DNA of 28,063 nt from a bacterium (GCA_019424865.1 JAHYYS010000031.1:1-28063), one strand, 5' to 3'. Shown: positions 8,132 through 15,588, numbered from the stretch's first letter. The notes: generated by a model not told the origin, from the sequence alone. Translations and numbers: made by a program.

Positions 8132-8764
8132 ATGGACGGATTTCACCTGGATATTCCCGCCCACATCTGGGCGCCCTTTGCCCGGCGGCGGGCCCCCATC
8201 CGCTGCTCCCCCGGCTTTTTGATCTACCTTCAGGGGACTGAGGCAACCTGCTTCTATTATCTGAAGGAGGGGCGCGTCAAAAGCTTTATCCAGTCGGAGG
8301 ACGGGGCCGAGCGGGTTCTGAACCTCTATGAGGCGGGCAGCCTGTTCGGGGAGGCCTCCTTTTTTGACGAGCTGCCCCGGGTGTCCTCCGCGGTGGCCCT
8401 CACTTCCTGCCAGCTGGTTCCAATTGACCGGGAGCTGGTCACCCAGGAGATCGCCCGCAATCCGGAGCTGGCTTTGGCCATGATGAAATATCTGGCCCGG
8501 ACGGTGCGGCTGCTGTCCAGTCAGGTGGACCAGATGGCCTTCCGCCCCGCCCGGTGGCGGGTGGCCCGGTATCTGCTGTCCCACGCCCCGGAGGGCGGTG
8601 CAATTCCCTGTACCCAGGAGGATATTGCCGCTGCCGTCTCAGTCAGCCGGGTGACGGTGAGCCGCATTTTGAACGATTTTGCCCGCCGGGGCTGGGTGGA
8701 GCTGGGCTACCGCTCCCTCACCCTTCGGGAGCCGGATGCGCTGAATGCCCTGTGCAAGGCTTAG
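8132..8764 (+). CDS. Crp/Fnr family transcriptional regulator
   Basis: 210 residues. The N-terminal half is a cyclic-nucleotide-type beta roll (GSLFGEASFFDELPR near residues 69-83), then a dimer helix, then a C-terminal winged helix with TQEDIAAAVSVSRVTVSRIL as recognition element. It lacks the N-terminal cysteine cluster of true Fnr, so an iron-sulfur oxygen sensor is unlikely; the effector is unknown. AAAGGA at 8117-8122 is nine bases from the ATG at 8132 but only three from another in-frame ATG at 8126, so I prefer 8132. It is divergent from leuC with 108 bases between starts, which makes control of the leu operon or of itself plausible but unproven. A strong terminator follows. Confidence 0.88.
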   Translation: MDGFHLDIPAHIWAPFARRRAPIRCSPGFLIYLQGTEATCFYYLKEGRVKSFIQSEDGAERVLNLYEAGSLFGEASFFDELPRVSSAVALTSCQLVPIDRELVTQEIARNPELALAMMKYLARTVRLLSSQVDQMAFRPARWRVARYLLSHAPEGGAIPCTQEDIAAAVSVSRVTVSRILNDFARRGWVELGYRSLTLREPDALNALCKA

Positions 8765-8770
8765 AAACTG

Positions 8771-8812
8771 TCATGGCCCACGCCGATCCCGGCGTGGGCC
8801 ATGATTTATTTT
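8771..8812 (+). terminator. Terminator after the Crp/Fnr-type gene
   Basis: A 15-bp perfect stem (8771-8785 with 8790-8804) with a four-base loop is followed by TTTATTTT. On the other strand the T tract is weak, but it may also help to end the converging M56 transcript. Confidence 0.9.
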
Positions 8813-8817
8813 CTGAT

Positions 8818-10350
8818 TCAGATGCCGGAGGATTCTGGAGCACCGCTCCGATCGGGGGTCACCCGTACGTCGGGGAAGTATTCCAGCGGGTTGGTGGGTT
8901 CTCCGTCCAGGGCAACCTCAAAGTGGAGGTGATAGCCCGTGGCCTGGCCGGTCCGGCCCACGGTTCCAATCTGAGTTCCGGCCTCCACGGTTTCGCCCTC
9001 TGACACAAAGTCGTTTTGTGTCAGCTGGGCATACAGCGTGGTCAGCCCGCCGCCGTGGTCCACCACCACATAGTTTCCCAGGTCGGAGTCATAATCGCAC
9101 TGGCTGACCGTCCCCGCAGCGGCGGCCAAAACCGGAGTGTCCCGCTCCAGAACAATATCGATTCCGCTGTGGCTGGTCTCGCGCCCGGTAATCGGGTGGA
9201 CCCGGGTGCCAAACAGCATGGAAACTGCAATCTCGTCCCGCTGGGCAAAGGGCCAGTCCAGCTCCGCCGGTGCCTTGGTCTCCTGCCCGGACAGGCCAGG
9301 TGCCGGGACGGCCTGAACCGGAGTCTTTTTCACATCCGCTTCTTCCCCGCCTCCGGTGTAAGCACCCAACGAGACGGAAACTGCCATGAGGACAACCACC
9401 GCCGCCGTCAGCAGGACCACGGACTTTTTGGTTCTTCGCATCGGGTTCATAATGGCACACAACCTTTCTTTCAAACACCGCTTTTCGCTTTGAAAGGAGG
9501 CCGCCGGAAAACCGCGGTCAAGACTCTGCCGCTGGGCGGTCTGAAGCAGGGCCCGGCCATATTCCGCCCGCTCTCCCCGGGACAAATCCCGCACCGCCGC
9601 CTCGTCGCAGGCCAATTCACAGTTCCGGGACACGGCCCGCTCCACCAGCCAGACCGCCGGGTTGAACCAGTGGACGCTGACCACAAGCGACACCGCCCAT
9701 TTACAGGGCAGATCTCTCCGGCGGCAGTGGGCCAGCTCGTGCCGCAGGGCGCAGTCCAGCTCCTCCCGGGACACAGGCCCGGCCGGCAGATAGACACAGG
9801 GGCGGAACAATCCGGCCAGCATCGGCGTCTCCGCAGCGCAGGAGCGCACCAGGCCGGGCATTCCCGGGGTCTCCCCCCACAGCCGGCAGAGCAGTTCCCG
9901 CTCCCAGGGCTGGACAGGGCGCTGTCCCCGATGCAGCTGCCTGCGCAGGCGCAGGTATCCCACAGTGCGGAAGAGTGTCAGTCCGGCCGCGCCTGCCAGC
10001 CACAGAGGAAACGCCCAGACGGGCAAATCTCCCCTGCTCTCCGCCTTCGGCGGCACATCCCCGACGATTCCCTGCTCCGCCCCCGGTTCTGTACCGTTTT
10101 CCGATGCCCCCAAATACTCCGGGACGGCCTCCTGGATCAGAACCACGCGGGCCTGGTCCATCAGCCTGGGCGTCAGACCGCCCTCCGGACCAAAGGGGCA
10201 GACAAACCGAAGCAGCACCAGCAGCCACAGATAACAGCGGAAGGCGTGAGGCACCCTGCCCCGCAGCAGGCGGGAGAACAAAGCCGCGACAGCGGCCAGT
10301 CCCGCCCCGGACAGGGAGAGGGAGAACAGGGTTCTCAGCCACTCATTCAT
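8818..10350 (-). CDS. M56 (BlaR1-type) membrane sensor peptidase fused to an M23 (LytM-type) domain
   Basis: 510 residues. The N-terminal part is a BlaR1/MecR1-type M56 protease: membrane segments near 10-27, 36-52, 111-130 and 217-237, the zinc motif HELAH at 204-208 and NCELACDE at 243-250. A further membrane segment at about 309-330 leads to an outside M23 domain (about 365-492) with zinc ligands H394, D398 and H476 of HLH (474-476). The usual catalytic histidine of the YAHLS motif is glutamine here (Q442 in LYAQLT), so the domain may bind rather than cut peptidoglycan. M56 proteins sense wall damage and lead to cleavage of BlaI. The gene overlaps blaI by eight bases. M56/M23 fusions are known in Clostridia; no beta-lactamase gene is nearby. 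Confidence 0.88.
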   Translation of the reverse strand: MNEWLRTLFSLSLSGAGLAAVAALFSRLLRGRVPHAFRCYLWLLVLLRFVCPFGPEGGLTPRLMDQARVVLIQEAVPEYLGASENGTEPGAEQGIVGDVPPKAESRGDLPVWAFPLWLAGAAGLTLFRTVGYLRLRRQLHRGQRPVQPWERELLCRLWGETPGMPGLVRSCAAETPMLAGLFRPCVYLPAGPVSREELDCALRHELAHCRRRDLPCKWAVSLVVSVHWFNPAVWLVERAVSRNCELACDEAAVRDLSRGERAEYGRALLQTAQRQSLDRGFPAASFQSEKRCLKERLCAIMNPMRRTKKSVVLLTAAVVVLMAVSVSLGAYTGGGEEADVKKTPVQAVPAPGLSGQETKAPAELDWPFAQRDEIAVSMLFGTRVHPITGRETSHSGIDIVLERDTPVLAAAAGTVSQCDYDSDLGNYVVVDHGGGLTTLYAQLTQNDFVSEGETVEAGTQIGTVGRTGQATGYHLHFEVALDGEPTNPLEYFPDVRVTPDRSGAPESSGI

Positions 10351-10726
10351 CCCCGGCCTCCTGTTCCAGAAGCTCCCTCAGCTCCTTCAAATCCGCCTGG
10401 GACAGCTGATGTCCCCGCACCAGTGTGGCCACCAGCGCCCCGGCGCTCCCCTGATAGACCCGGTCAATGAGGGAACGGGTGGACCACCGCTGATATTCCT
10501 GGCGGGAGATCACGGGGCGGTAATAAAAAACGCCCCGCTTTTCCGCCTCCACCGCCCCCTTATCACACAGGCGGCGCAGCAGCGTCTTGACCGTGGAGCT
10601 GTCCCAGTCCCGCCGTTTTTCCAGCTCCGTCCGGATAGCCGCAATGGGCATCGGTTCCCCCGCCCGCCACAGCACATCCATCAGCTCCAGCTCGGAATCG
10701 GAGATTTTTTCCGCAAGTCCTTTCAT
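10343..10726 (-). CDS. BlaI/MecI family transcriptional repressor
   Basis: 127 residues. An N-terminal winged helix (about 8-75, with ISDSELELMDVLW and SSTVKTLLRRLCDKGAV) precedes a C-terminal dimer helix region (about 80-125), the usual architecture of penicillinase repressors. In the known systems a BlaR1-type protease inactivates the dimer and derepresses the operon. The M56-M23 gene overlaps by eight bases on the same strand, so the two are co-translated. An AAGGAGG site precedes the ATG. Two perfect BlaI-type operators lie directly upstream, so autoregulation is very likely. The other targets are not in this window as far as I can see. Confidence 0.93.
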   Translation of the reverse strand: MKGLAEKISDSELELMDVLWRAGEPMPIAAIRTELEKRRDWDSSTVKTLLRRLCDKGAVEAEKRGVFYYRPVISRQEYQRWSTRSLIDRVYQGSAGALVATLVRGHQLSQADLKELRELLEQEAGDE

Positions 10727-10742
10727 CCTTTGGCCTCCTTTT

Positions 10743-10797
10743 GAGTTTACAGCTGTAACCCAATATCAAGGTTACAGCTGTAAACTCTTTTTGTCAA
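10743..10797 (-). promoter_or_regulatory. BlaI-type double operator and promoter
   Basis: Two copies of the 12-base palindrome TTACAGCTGTAA lie at 10747-10758 and 10772-10783, 25 bases centre to centre. Each contains the known BlaI/MecI core TACAnnTGTA. The flanks extend them to a perfect 17-base inverted pair (10743-10759 with 10771-10787, ends GAGTTTACAGC). A consensus -35 box TTGACA (plus 10792-10797) precedes them; the best -10 at 17 bases is weak (TAACCT), inside the upstream operator. Repressor binding would therefore block the promoter. Confidence 0.88.
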
Positions 10798-10853
10798 GTA
10801 AAATTTTCAGATTGCGGCCAAAAATTTACTTCCAGCGGCCCGTCAGGATGTCT

Positions 10854-11618
10854 TTACAGCTCGTCCGCCCAGCGCAGGACGGCCCGGCGCAGGAATCGGG
10901 CGCATCCGGGCACCCCTTTGTCGTAATAGGCGGTAAAGCGTGCATCCGCCTCATACAGCTCCGCCAGGCCCCTGTGGCGGGCCGGGTCATAGGGGGTTCC
11001 CGCGATGGTCAGCCAGCGCCGGTGCAGGGCCGCGATGCGGCGTCCCGCCTCCCCCTCCGGATCGGCGCCATTGGACACCGCTTCCTCCAGGCCGGACTGG
11101 ATCTCCCGTCCCAGCCGTTCCCACGTCTGGTACTGCTCCCGGGTCAGGGCCATCACAGCCGCATTGGCGGCGTCTGCCTCCTGATCCCCATACTTCTCCC
11201 GCACCTCTCTGCCGTGAAGGCGCTCGTTTCCCTCCACTGCCCGGCGCTTAAAGGCCTCAAACTTCTGCTCGTCGCTCATACTCTCATTCCTTTCCTCTGC
11301 TGAAATGGTCTGCTTCAGTGAAAAAATCAGACGCGCCAGCCGCCGCTGCTCCGCCTCCAGCGCGGTCAGGTGGCCCCGCAGCGCGGCCAGCCGGTCAAAG
11401 GAGGGATCATCCAGGCATTTTTGTATCGCGGCCAGCTCCACCCCGAGGGCCCGATAGTACAAAATGTCCTGCAGCCGGTCCACCTGGGCCGGCCCGTAAT
11501 AGCGGTATCCGCTTTCCGCCACCCGGACCGGCTTGAGCAGGCCGATTTTGTCATACCAGCGCAGGGTGCGGGTGGACACCCCGGCCAGTCTGGACAGCTG
11601 CTGAATGGAATATTCCAC
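10854..11618 (-). CDS. MerR family regulator with TipAS-type effector domain
   Basis: 254 residues. The N-terminal MerR winged helix (about 1-70; SIQQLSRLAGVSTRTLRWYD and ESGYRYYGPAQVDRL) is followed by a dimer coiled coil (about 75-115) and a TipAS-like all-helical domain (about 140-250; HRRWLTIAGTPYDPARHRGL, YYDKGVPGCARFLRRAV). TipA-type proteins bind antibiotics or other small molecules and then activate their own promoter. I chose the GTG at 11616-11618: AAGGAGG lies eight bases upstream, and the MerR fold starts right there. A much longer upstream reading frame on this strand reads through the promoter and the antisense of the amidase gene and is not real. The promoter has the hallmarks of MerR control. 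Confidence 0.92.
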   Translation of the reverse strand: MEYSIQQLSRLAGVSTRTLRWYDKIGLLKPVRVAESGYRYYGPAQVDRLQDILYYRALGVELAAIQKCLDDPSFDRLAALRGHLTALEAEQRRLARLIFSLKQTISAEERNESMSDEQKFEAFKRRAVEGNERLHGREVREKYGDQEADAANAAVMALTREQYQTWERLGREIQSGLEEAVSNGADPEGEAGRRIAALHRRWLTIAGTPYDPARHRGLAELYEADARFTAYYDKGVPGCARFLRRAVLRWADEL

Positions 11619-11640
11619 GTTCCATCCCTCCTTGGTCCCC

Positions 11641-11671
11641 ATTGTATCAGTTGACGCTGCGTCAAAGTCAA
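11641..11671 (-). promoter_or_regulatory. MerR-type promoter with 19-bp spacer and palindromic operator
   Basis: On the minus strand TTGACT (plus 11666-11671), a 19-base spacer and TACAAT (plus 11641-11646). The spacer holds the perfect palindrome TTGACGC-A-GCGTCAA (11651-11665). Over-long 19-bp spacers with a central palindrome are the hallmark of MerR-controlled promoters, which need the activator to twist the DNA. Confidence 0.88.
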
Positions 11672-11774
11672 GGACTTTTCTCAGGTTATTTTTTCTGGTT
11701 TGAAAAATTCCCCGCACCGGCGGAACCGCAGCGTCCGCTTTCTCATAGGATGGAGAAAAAACGGAGGTATTGTT

Positions 11775-12515
11775 ATGCCTATTATCTATCTCTCCCCCTC
11801 CACCCAGGAGAACAATTACTATGTCAGCGGCGGCACCGAGGAACAGTACATGAACCTTCTGGCCGATAAAATGGTACCCTATCTGGACGCCTCCGGCATC
11901 CGGTATGTGCGCAACACCCCCAGCATGACGGCCGCCTCCTCCATCGCGGCGTCCAACGCCGGAAATTTCGACCTGCATGTGGCGCTTCACTCCAACGCGG
12001 CCCCCGAGGGGCGCTACGGTCAGGCCCAGGGCTCCATCGTCTTTTACTATCCCGGCAGCGAGCAGGGACGCAGGGCCGCCGAAATCATCGCCAACGGTTT
12101 GAAGGCCATTTACCCACGGCCCAACCTGGTCCGGGCCGAATCTACCACCGCCATCGGCGAGGTGCGGCGGGTCCGCGCCCCCTCTGTGTTTTTGGAGCTG
12201 GCCTTTCACGACAACGAGGCCGATGAATCCTGGATCAAAAATAATCTGGACGCCATCGCGCGCAACCTGGTTCTCTCCCTCACCGAGTACTTCGGCATTC
12301 CCTTTTTCGAGCGTGAAAACCGGCGGGAGGGGATGGTTGACGTGGCGTGGGGCGCGCTGAACATCCGCTCCCGCCCCCAGATGGGCGCCCCTATTCTGGC
12401 CCAGGCGCCGGACGGTGCGCCGCTGACCATTCTCAACGGCGCAAACGGCTGGTATCTGGTGAACTACAACGGGATTATCGGCTATGCCAGCCAGGATTTC
12501 ATCACCATCAGCTGA
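11775..12515 (+). CDS. N-acetylmuramoyl-L-alanine amidase-like protein with C-terminal SH3 domain
   Basis: 246 residues. Residues 1-180 resemble the Amidase_3 fold: the zinc-ligand region DLHVALHSNA (about 66-75) and the catalytic Glu of FLELAFHDN (about 139-147) can be seen. The usual first zinc histidine near the N terminus is not obvious, since the corresponding stretch reads YLSPSTQENN. Residues about 186-246 form a bacterial SH3 domain (GALNIRSRP, GWYLVNYNG, GYASQDFI), a wall-binding module. No signal peptide is visible, so release may depend on lysis of the mother cell or another route. GGAGGT lies six bases before the ATG. It is 33 bases before a LysM-GH18 gene, a likely co-transcribed lytic pair. 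Confidence 0.82.
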   Translation: MPIIYLSPSTQENNYYVSGGTEEQYMNLLADKMVPYLDASGIRYVRNTPSMTAASSIAASNAGNFDLHVALHSNAAPEGRYGQAQGSIVFYYPGSEQGRRAAEIIANGLKAIYPRPNLVRAESTTAIGEVRRVRAPSVFLELAFHDNEADESWIKNNLDAIARNLVLSLTEYFGIPFFERENRREGMVDVAWGALNIRSRPQMGAPILAQAPDGAPLTILNGANGWYLVNYNGIIGYASQDFITIS

Positions 12516-12548
12516 CGCCGGGCGCCCTACGCCCGCAAGGAGGTTTCT

Positions 12549-13832
12549 ATGGATATTCACGTGGTCAGACCAGGCGATACCCTGTACGGAATTGCCCAGC
12601 AGTACGGCGTCAGCATGTCACAGCTTCTTCAAGACAACCAGCCGCCGGACCCCGCCCGTCTTGTGGTGGGGCAGACGCTGGTGATCCAATATCCGGAGCA
12701 GACCTATACCGTACGCCCGGGGGACACGGTAAGCTCCATTGCAGCGGCAGGGGGAATTTCTGTGCGCCAGCTGTACCGAAACAATCCGATCCTGCACGGC
12801 ACGGATCGGATTGTTCCCGGCCAGACGCTTGTTTTGCGCTACCGTCAGGAGCGGGAGGGCACCTTGACCGTCAACGGCTACGCCTATCCCGAGATTGACC
12901 GGGAGCTGCTCCAAAGCACCCTTCCCTTTCTCTCTGACCTGGCCCCATTTACCTACGGCTTCACCGCTGACGGCGACCTGATTCCGCTGGAGGATCAGGC
13001 GCTGATCGACGCCGCCCGCCAGATGGGGGTCCGCCCCCTGCTGCATCTGTCCACTCTGACGGAGTCGGGGAATTTTTCCAACGAGCTGGCCCACATTGCT
13101 CTGACGGATCAGGCGGTGCAGAGCCGGCTGATCGCCCAGCTGCTGGACACGGTACGGCGCAAGGGCTATCAGGGCATAGACGTGGATTTTGAATTTGTGT
13201 ATCCGGAGGACGCGCAGACCTATCCGCAGTTTATCCAGCGCCTGCGCAGCGTCCTCGCTCCGCTGGGGCTGCCCGTCATGGTCGCTCTGGTCCCCAAGGT
13301 CTATGCCGCTCAGCCGGGCCGGCTGTACGAGGGGCACAGCTATGGACTGCTGGCCCAGGCCGCCGACTTTGTCCTTCTGATGACCTATGAATGGGGGTAC
13401 ACCTATGGCCCGCCTATGGCGGTCGCCCCCATCCGGAATGTGCGGCAGGTGGTGGATTATGCTCTGACGGAGATGCCGCCGGAAAAAATTTATCTGGGCA
13501 TTCCCAATTATGGCTATGACTGGGTGCTCCCCTTCCGTCAGGGCAGCCGGGCCACCTCCATCTCCAATCAGCAGGCCGTGGAATTGGCGGCCCAATACCG
13601 CTCCGCCATCCGGTTCGACGAGAACGCCCAGTCCCCCTGGTTTCGCTATATGGACGAGAGCGGACAGGAGCACGAGGTCTGGTTCGAGGACGCCCGCAGC
13701 ATCCGCGCCAAGCTTGCCCTGGCCGCGGAATATGGGCTGTACGGCGTGGGCTATTGGAATCTGATGCGCCCCTTCCCGCAAAACTGGGCGGTGCTCAACG
13801 CCCTGTATGACATTCGGGAAGAACTTGCCTGA
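12549..13832 (+). CDS. LysM-GH18 peptidoglycan hydrolase (SleL/YaaH-like spore cortex enzyme)
   Basis: 427 residues. Two LysM domains (about 3-47 and 52-97; VVRPGDTLYGIAQQYGVS and YTVRPGDTVSSIA) bind glycan. The GH18 barrel (about 105-425) has the catalytic signature DVDFE, with D211, D213 and acid E215. In Bacillus this architecture is SleL/YaaH, an N-acetylglucosaminidase acting on cortex muramic-lactam fragments during germination. No signal peptide is present, as in SleL, which reaches the spore coat from the mother cell. AAGGAGG lies six bases before the ATG. The gene follows an amidase gene, which fits a wall or cortex role. The germination role is inferred from architecture. Confidence 0.9.
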   Translation: MDIHVVRPGDTLYGIAQQYGVSMSQLLQDNQPPDPARLVVGQTLVIQYPEQTYTVRPGDTVSSIAAAGGISVRQLYRNNPILHGTDRIVPGQTLVLRYRQEREGTLTVNGYAYPEIDRELLQSTLPFLSDLAPFTYGFTADGDLIPLEDQALIDAARQMGVRPLLHLSTLTESGNFSNELAHIALTDQAVQSRLIAQLLDTVRRKGYQGIDVDFEFVYPEDAQTYPQFIQRLRSVLAPLGLPVMVALVPKVYAAQPGRLYEGHSYGLLAQAADFVLLMTYEWGYTYGPPMAVAPIRNVRQVVDYALTEMPPEKIYLGIPNYGYDWVLPFRQGSRATSISNQQAVELAAQYRSAIRFDENAQSPWFRYMDESGQEHEVWFEDARSIRAKLALAAEYGLYGVGYWNLMRPFPQNWAVLNALYDIREELA

Positions 13833-13855
13833 CAGTCTGGATTTTTTTCGCCGGG

Positions 13856-13911
13856 TATAGTACAATAAGGTCCGCTGAATCAGCTGTCGTGTCAGCACAG
13901 CTGATTCAGCG
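13856..13911 (+). promoter_or_regulatory. -10 boxes and 15-bp inverted repeat upstream of the thioesterase gene
   Basis: TATAGT (13856-13861) overlaps TACAAT (13861-13866), candidate -10 boxes; I find no good -35. Just downstream is a perfect 15-base inverted repeat, CGCTGAATCAGCTGT at 13873-13887 with its complement at 13897-13911 and a nine-base loop. No T run follows, so it is not a normal terminator. It could be an operator at the transcription start or a leader hairpin. Confidence 0.5.
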
Positions 13912-13966
13912 CGCGGCTGTCAAACACCGCGGAAAGCCGCCATTGATACAAAGGAGGACATCAGAT

Positions 13967-14359
13967 ATGTCAATTGAAATTGGACTGAAAGGCCGGGCCG
14001 AGGAGACGGTCCGCCAGGAGAACACGGCCCAGGCCGCCTGCTCCGGCGCTCTGCCTGTATACGGCACCCCCTTTATGTGCGCGCTGATGGAAAAGGCCGC
14101 CTGGACCTCCATCGCCCCCTTCCTGGCCGACGGTGAGAGCACGGTGGGCACAAAAATGGAGATCTCCCATCTGTCCGCCTCCCCCATTGGGATGAAAGTA
14201 TGGGCCGAGAGCGAGGTCACCCAGGTGGACGGCCGGTGCATCGAGCTGAAGGTGTCCGCCTATGATGAGAAGGGGCTGATCGGCGAGGGCACCCACCAGC
14301 GCTTCATTGTCGCCAACGAGCGCTTTCTGGCCAAAGCCGCCCGGAAGCTGGAGGGATGA
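13967..14359 (+). CDS. FlK-like hot-dog thioesterase
   Basis: 130 residues, a single hot-dog fold. The catalytic triad of fluoroacetyl-CoA thioesterase FlK (T42, E50, H76) is matched in identity and spacing by T34 (YGTPF), E42 (LMEKAA) and H68 (ISHLSASPIG), and GTKMEISH continues the family pattern. It should cleave a small acyl-CoA, but members in gut Clostridia are general thioesterases and fluoroacetate itself need not be the substrate. The ATG at 13967 has AAAGGAGG upstream; an earlier in-frame start would place the promoter hairpin inside the gene. The following YbaK-like gene starts three bases after the stop, so they are co-translated. Confidence 0.87.
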   Translation: MSIEIGLKGRAEETVRQENTAQAACSGALPVYGTPFMCALMEKAAWTSIAPFLADGESTVGTKMEISHLSASPIGMKVWAESEVTQVDGRCIELKVSAYDEKGLIGEGTHQRFIVANERFLAKAARKLEG

Positions 14360-14362
14360 GCC

Positions 14363-14860
14363 GTGTCCATTGAAAAGGTTCGCGCCTATTTCCGCACCCT
14401 GGGCCGGGAGCAGGATATTCTGGAATTCCCCGTCTCCAGCGCCACAGTGGAGCTGGCCGCCCAGGCAGTTGGGGTCATTCCCGCCCGCATCGCCAAAACC
14501 CTCTCCTTCCTGGTGGAGGACCGCTGCGTCCTGATTGTGGCCGCCGGAGACGCCAAAATCGACAACCCGAAATACAAGGCCATGTTCCATACCAAGGCCA
14601 AGATGCTCACCCCCCAGCAGGCCCAGGAGATGACGGGACACGCAGTGGGCGGGGTGTGCCCCTTTGCCAACCCCGAGGGCGTGCAGACCTATCTGGACGT
14701 GTCCCTCCGGCGCTTTGACACCGTCTTCCCCGCCGCCGGAAGCTCCAACTCAGCCGTTGAATTGACCTGTGACGAGCTGGCGGAGTACTCCCACAGCCTG
14801 GGCTGGATCGACGTGTGCAAGGGCTGGCAGGCGGAAGAGGCCCCCTCGGCCGGAGCCTGA
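14363..14860 (+). CDS. YbaK/EbsC-type aminoacyl-tRNA deacylase
   Basis: 165 residues, one YbaK/ProRS-editing domain. Family marks are the lysine in IAKTLSFL (about 44-51), GDAKIDNPKYK, and the GGVCPFANP loop near 96-104. Such trans-acting proteins hydrolyse mischarged tRNAs, for example Cys-tRNA-Pro or Ala-tRNA-Pro. The exact tRNA cannot be told. The start is a GTG at 14363, three bases after the thioesterase stop, with GGAGGG upstream. It is the middle gene of a three-gene run. Confidence 0.88.
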   Translation: MSIEKVRAYFRTLGREQDILEFPVSSATVELAAQAVGVIPARIAKTLSFLVEDRCVLIVAAGDAKIDNPKYKAMFHTKAKMLTPQQAQEMTGHAVGGVCPFANPEGVQTYLDVSLRRFDTVFPAAGSSNSAVELTCDELAEYSHSLGWIDVCKGWQAEEAPSAGA

Positions 14861-14878
14861 CTGCGGGAGGCGCTTGTC

Positions 14879-15529
14879 ATGACGGAAGAGGAAAAGATTT
14901 TTGCCGGAAAGATGTTCGACCCCAGAAAGCAGGAGCTGCGGGACCTGAAGCACAAGGCCCACGCCGCCTGCCAGCAGTATAACGCCATGGACGAGTATGA
15001 TCCCCGGCGGCCGGACGTGATCCGGGCAGTGCTGGGCCGGGTGGGACGGACCTTTTACTTTCAGGGACCGGTGCAGTTCAACTATGGCTGCCACACCTTC
15101 ATCGGAGAAAACTTCTTTGCCAATTTCAATCTGACCGTGATGGATGACGCCAGAATTTACATCGGGGATCACGTCTGTTTTGGCCCCAACGTCTCTCTCA
15201 TGGCCACCAACCACCCGCTGATCGCCCAGGAACGCATGGGGCTGGATGAGCAGGGGCACACCACCATGGCGGAGTTTGCCGAGGAGATCCACATTGGCAG
15301 CAATGTCTGGCTGGCCTGCAATGTCGTGGTCCTGGGAGGCGTCCATATTGGAAACAACGTGGTGATCGGCGCGGGCAGCGTGGTGACCAAGGACATTCCG
15401 GACAACTATCTGGCCTTCGGCAATCCGTGCCGCCCCGTCCGGCCCATCACCCAGGCGGACAGCAGACAGGACCTGATTCTGGAGGCCGACCGGGCCCACT
15501 TCTCCTATAACCTGGGCGGCGCAACATAA
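14879..15529 (+). CDS. Sugar O-acetyltransferase (maltose/galactoside acetyltransferase family)
   Basis: 216 residues. An N-terminal Mac-type helical cap (about 1-60; EEEKIFAGKMFDP) is followed by a left-handed beta helix of hexapeptide repeats (about 75-185; IYIGDHVCFGPNVSLM, IHIGSNVWLACNVVVLGGV). The catalytic histidine is in TNHPL. It transfers acetyl from acetyl-CoA to a sugar hydroxyl; the acceptor is not known for most relatives. The C terminus (about 186-216) extends somewhat past the Maa core. GGGAGG precedes the ATG. It is the third gene of the run and is followed by a strong terminator. Confidence 0.9.
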   Translation: MTEEEKIFAGKMFDPRKQELRDLKHKAHAACQQYNAMDEYDPRRPDVIRAVLGRVGRTFYFQGPVQFNYGCHTFIGENFFANFNLTVMDDARIYIGDHVCFGPNVSLMATNHPLIAQERMGLDEQGHTTMAEFAEEIHIGSNVWLACNVVVLGGVHIGNNVVIGAGSVVTKDIPDNYLAFGNPCRPVRPITQADSRQDLILEADRAHFSYNLGGAT

Positions 15530-15551
15530 CATTCTATGATAACGCGATGGA

Positions 15552-15588
15552 AAAGCGGCTTGTCACGAGTCCCGTGACAAGCCGCTTT
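15552..15588. terminator. Bidirectional terminator
   Basis: A 16-bp perfect stem (15552-15567 with 15573-15588) with a five-base loop and A/T runs at the ends. It separates the converging acetyltransferase and GrpB-family genes and can serve both. Confidence 0.9.

Noticed and set aside
11619..12560. Long N-terminal extension that would turn the MerR gene into a 568-residue protein
   Set aside because: It reads through the MerR promoter and the antisense strand of the amidase gene; the MerR fold and a strong AAGGAGG-GTG start begin at 11618.
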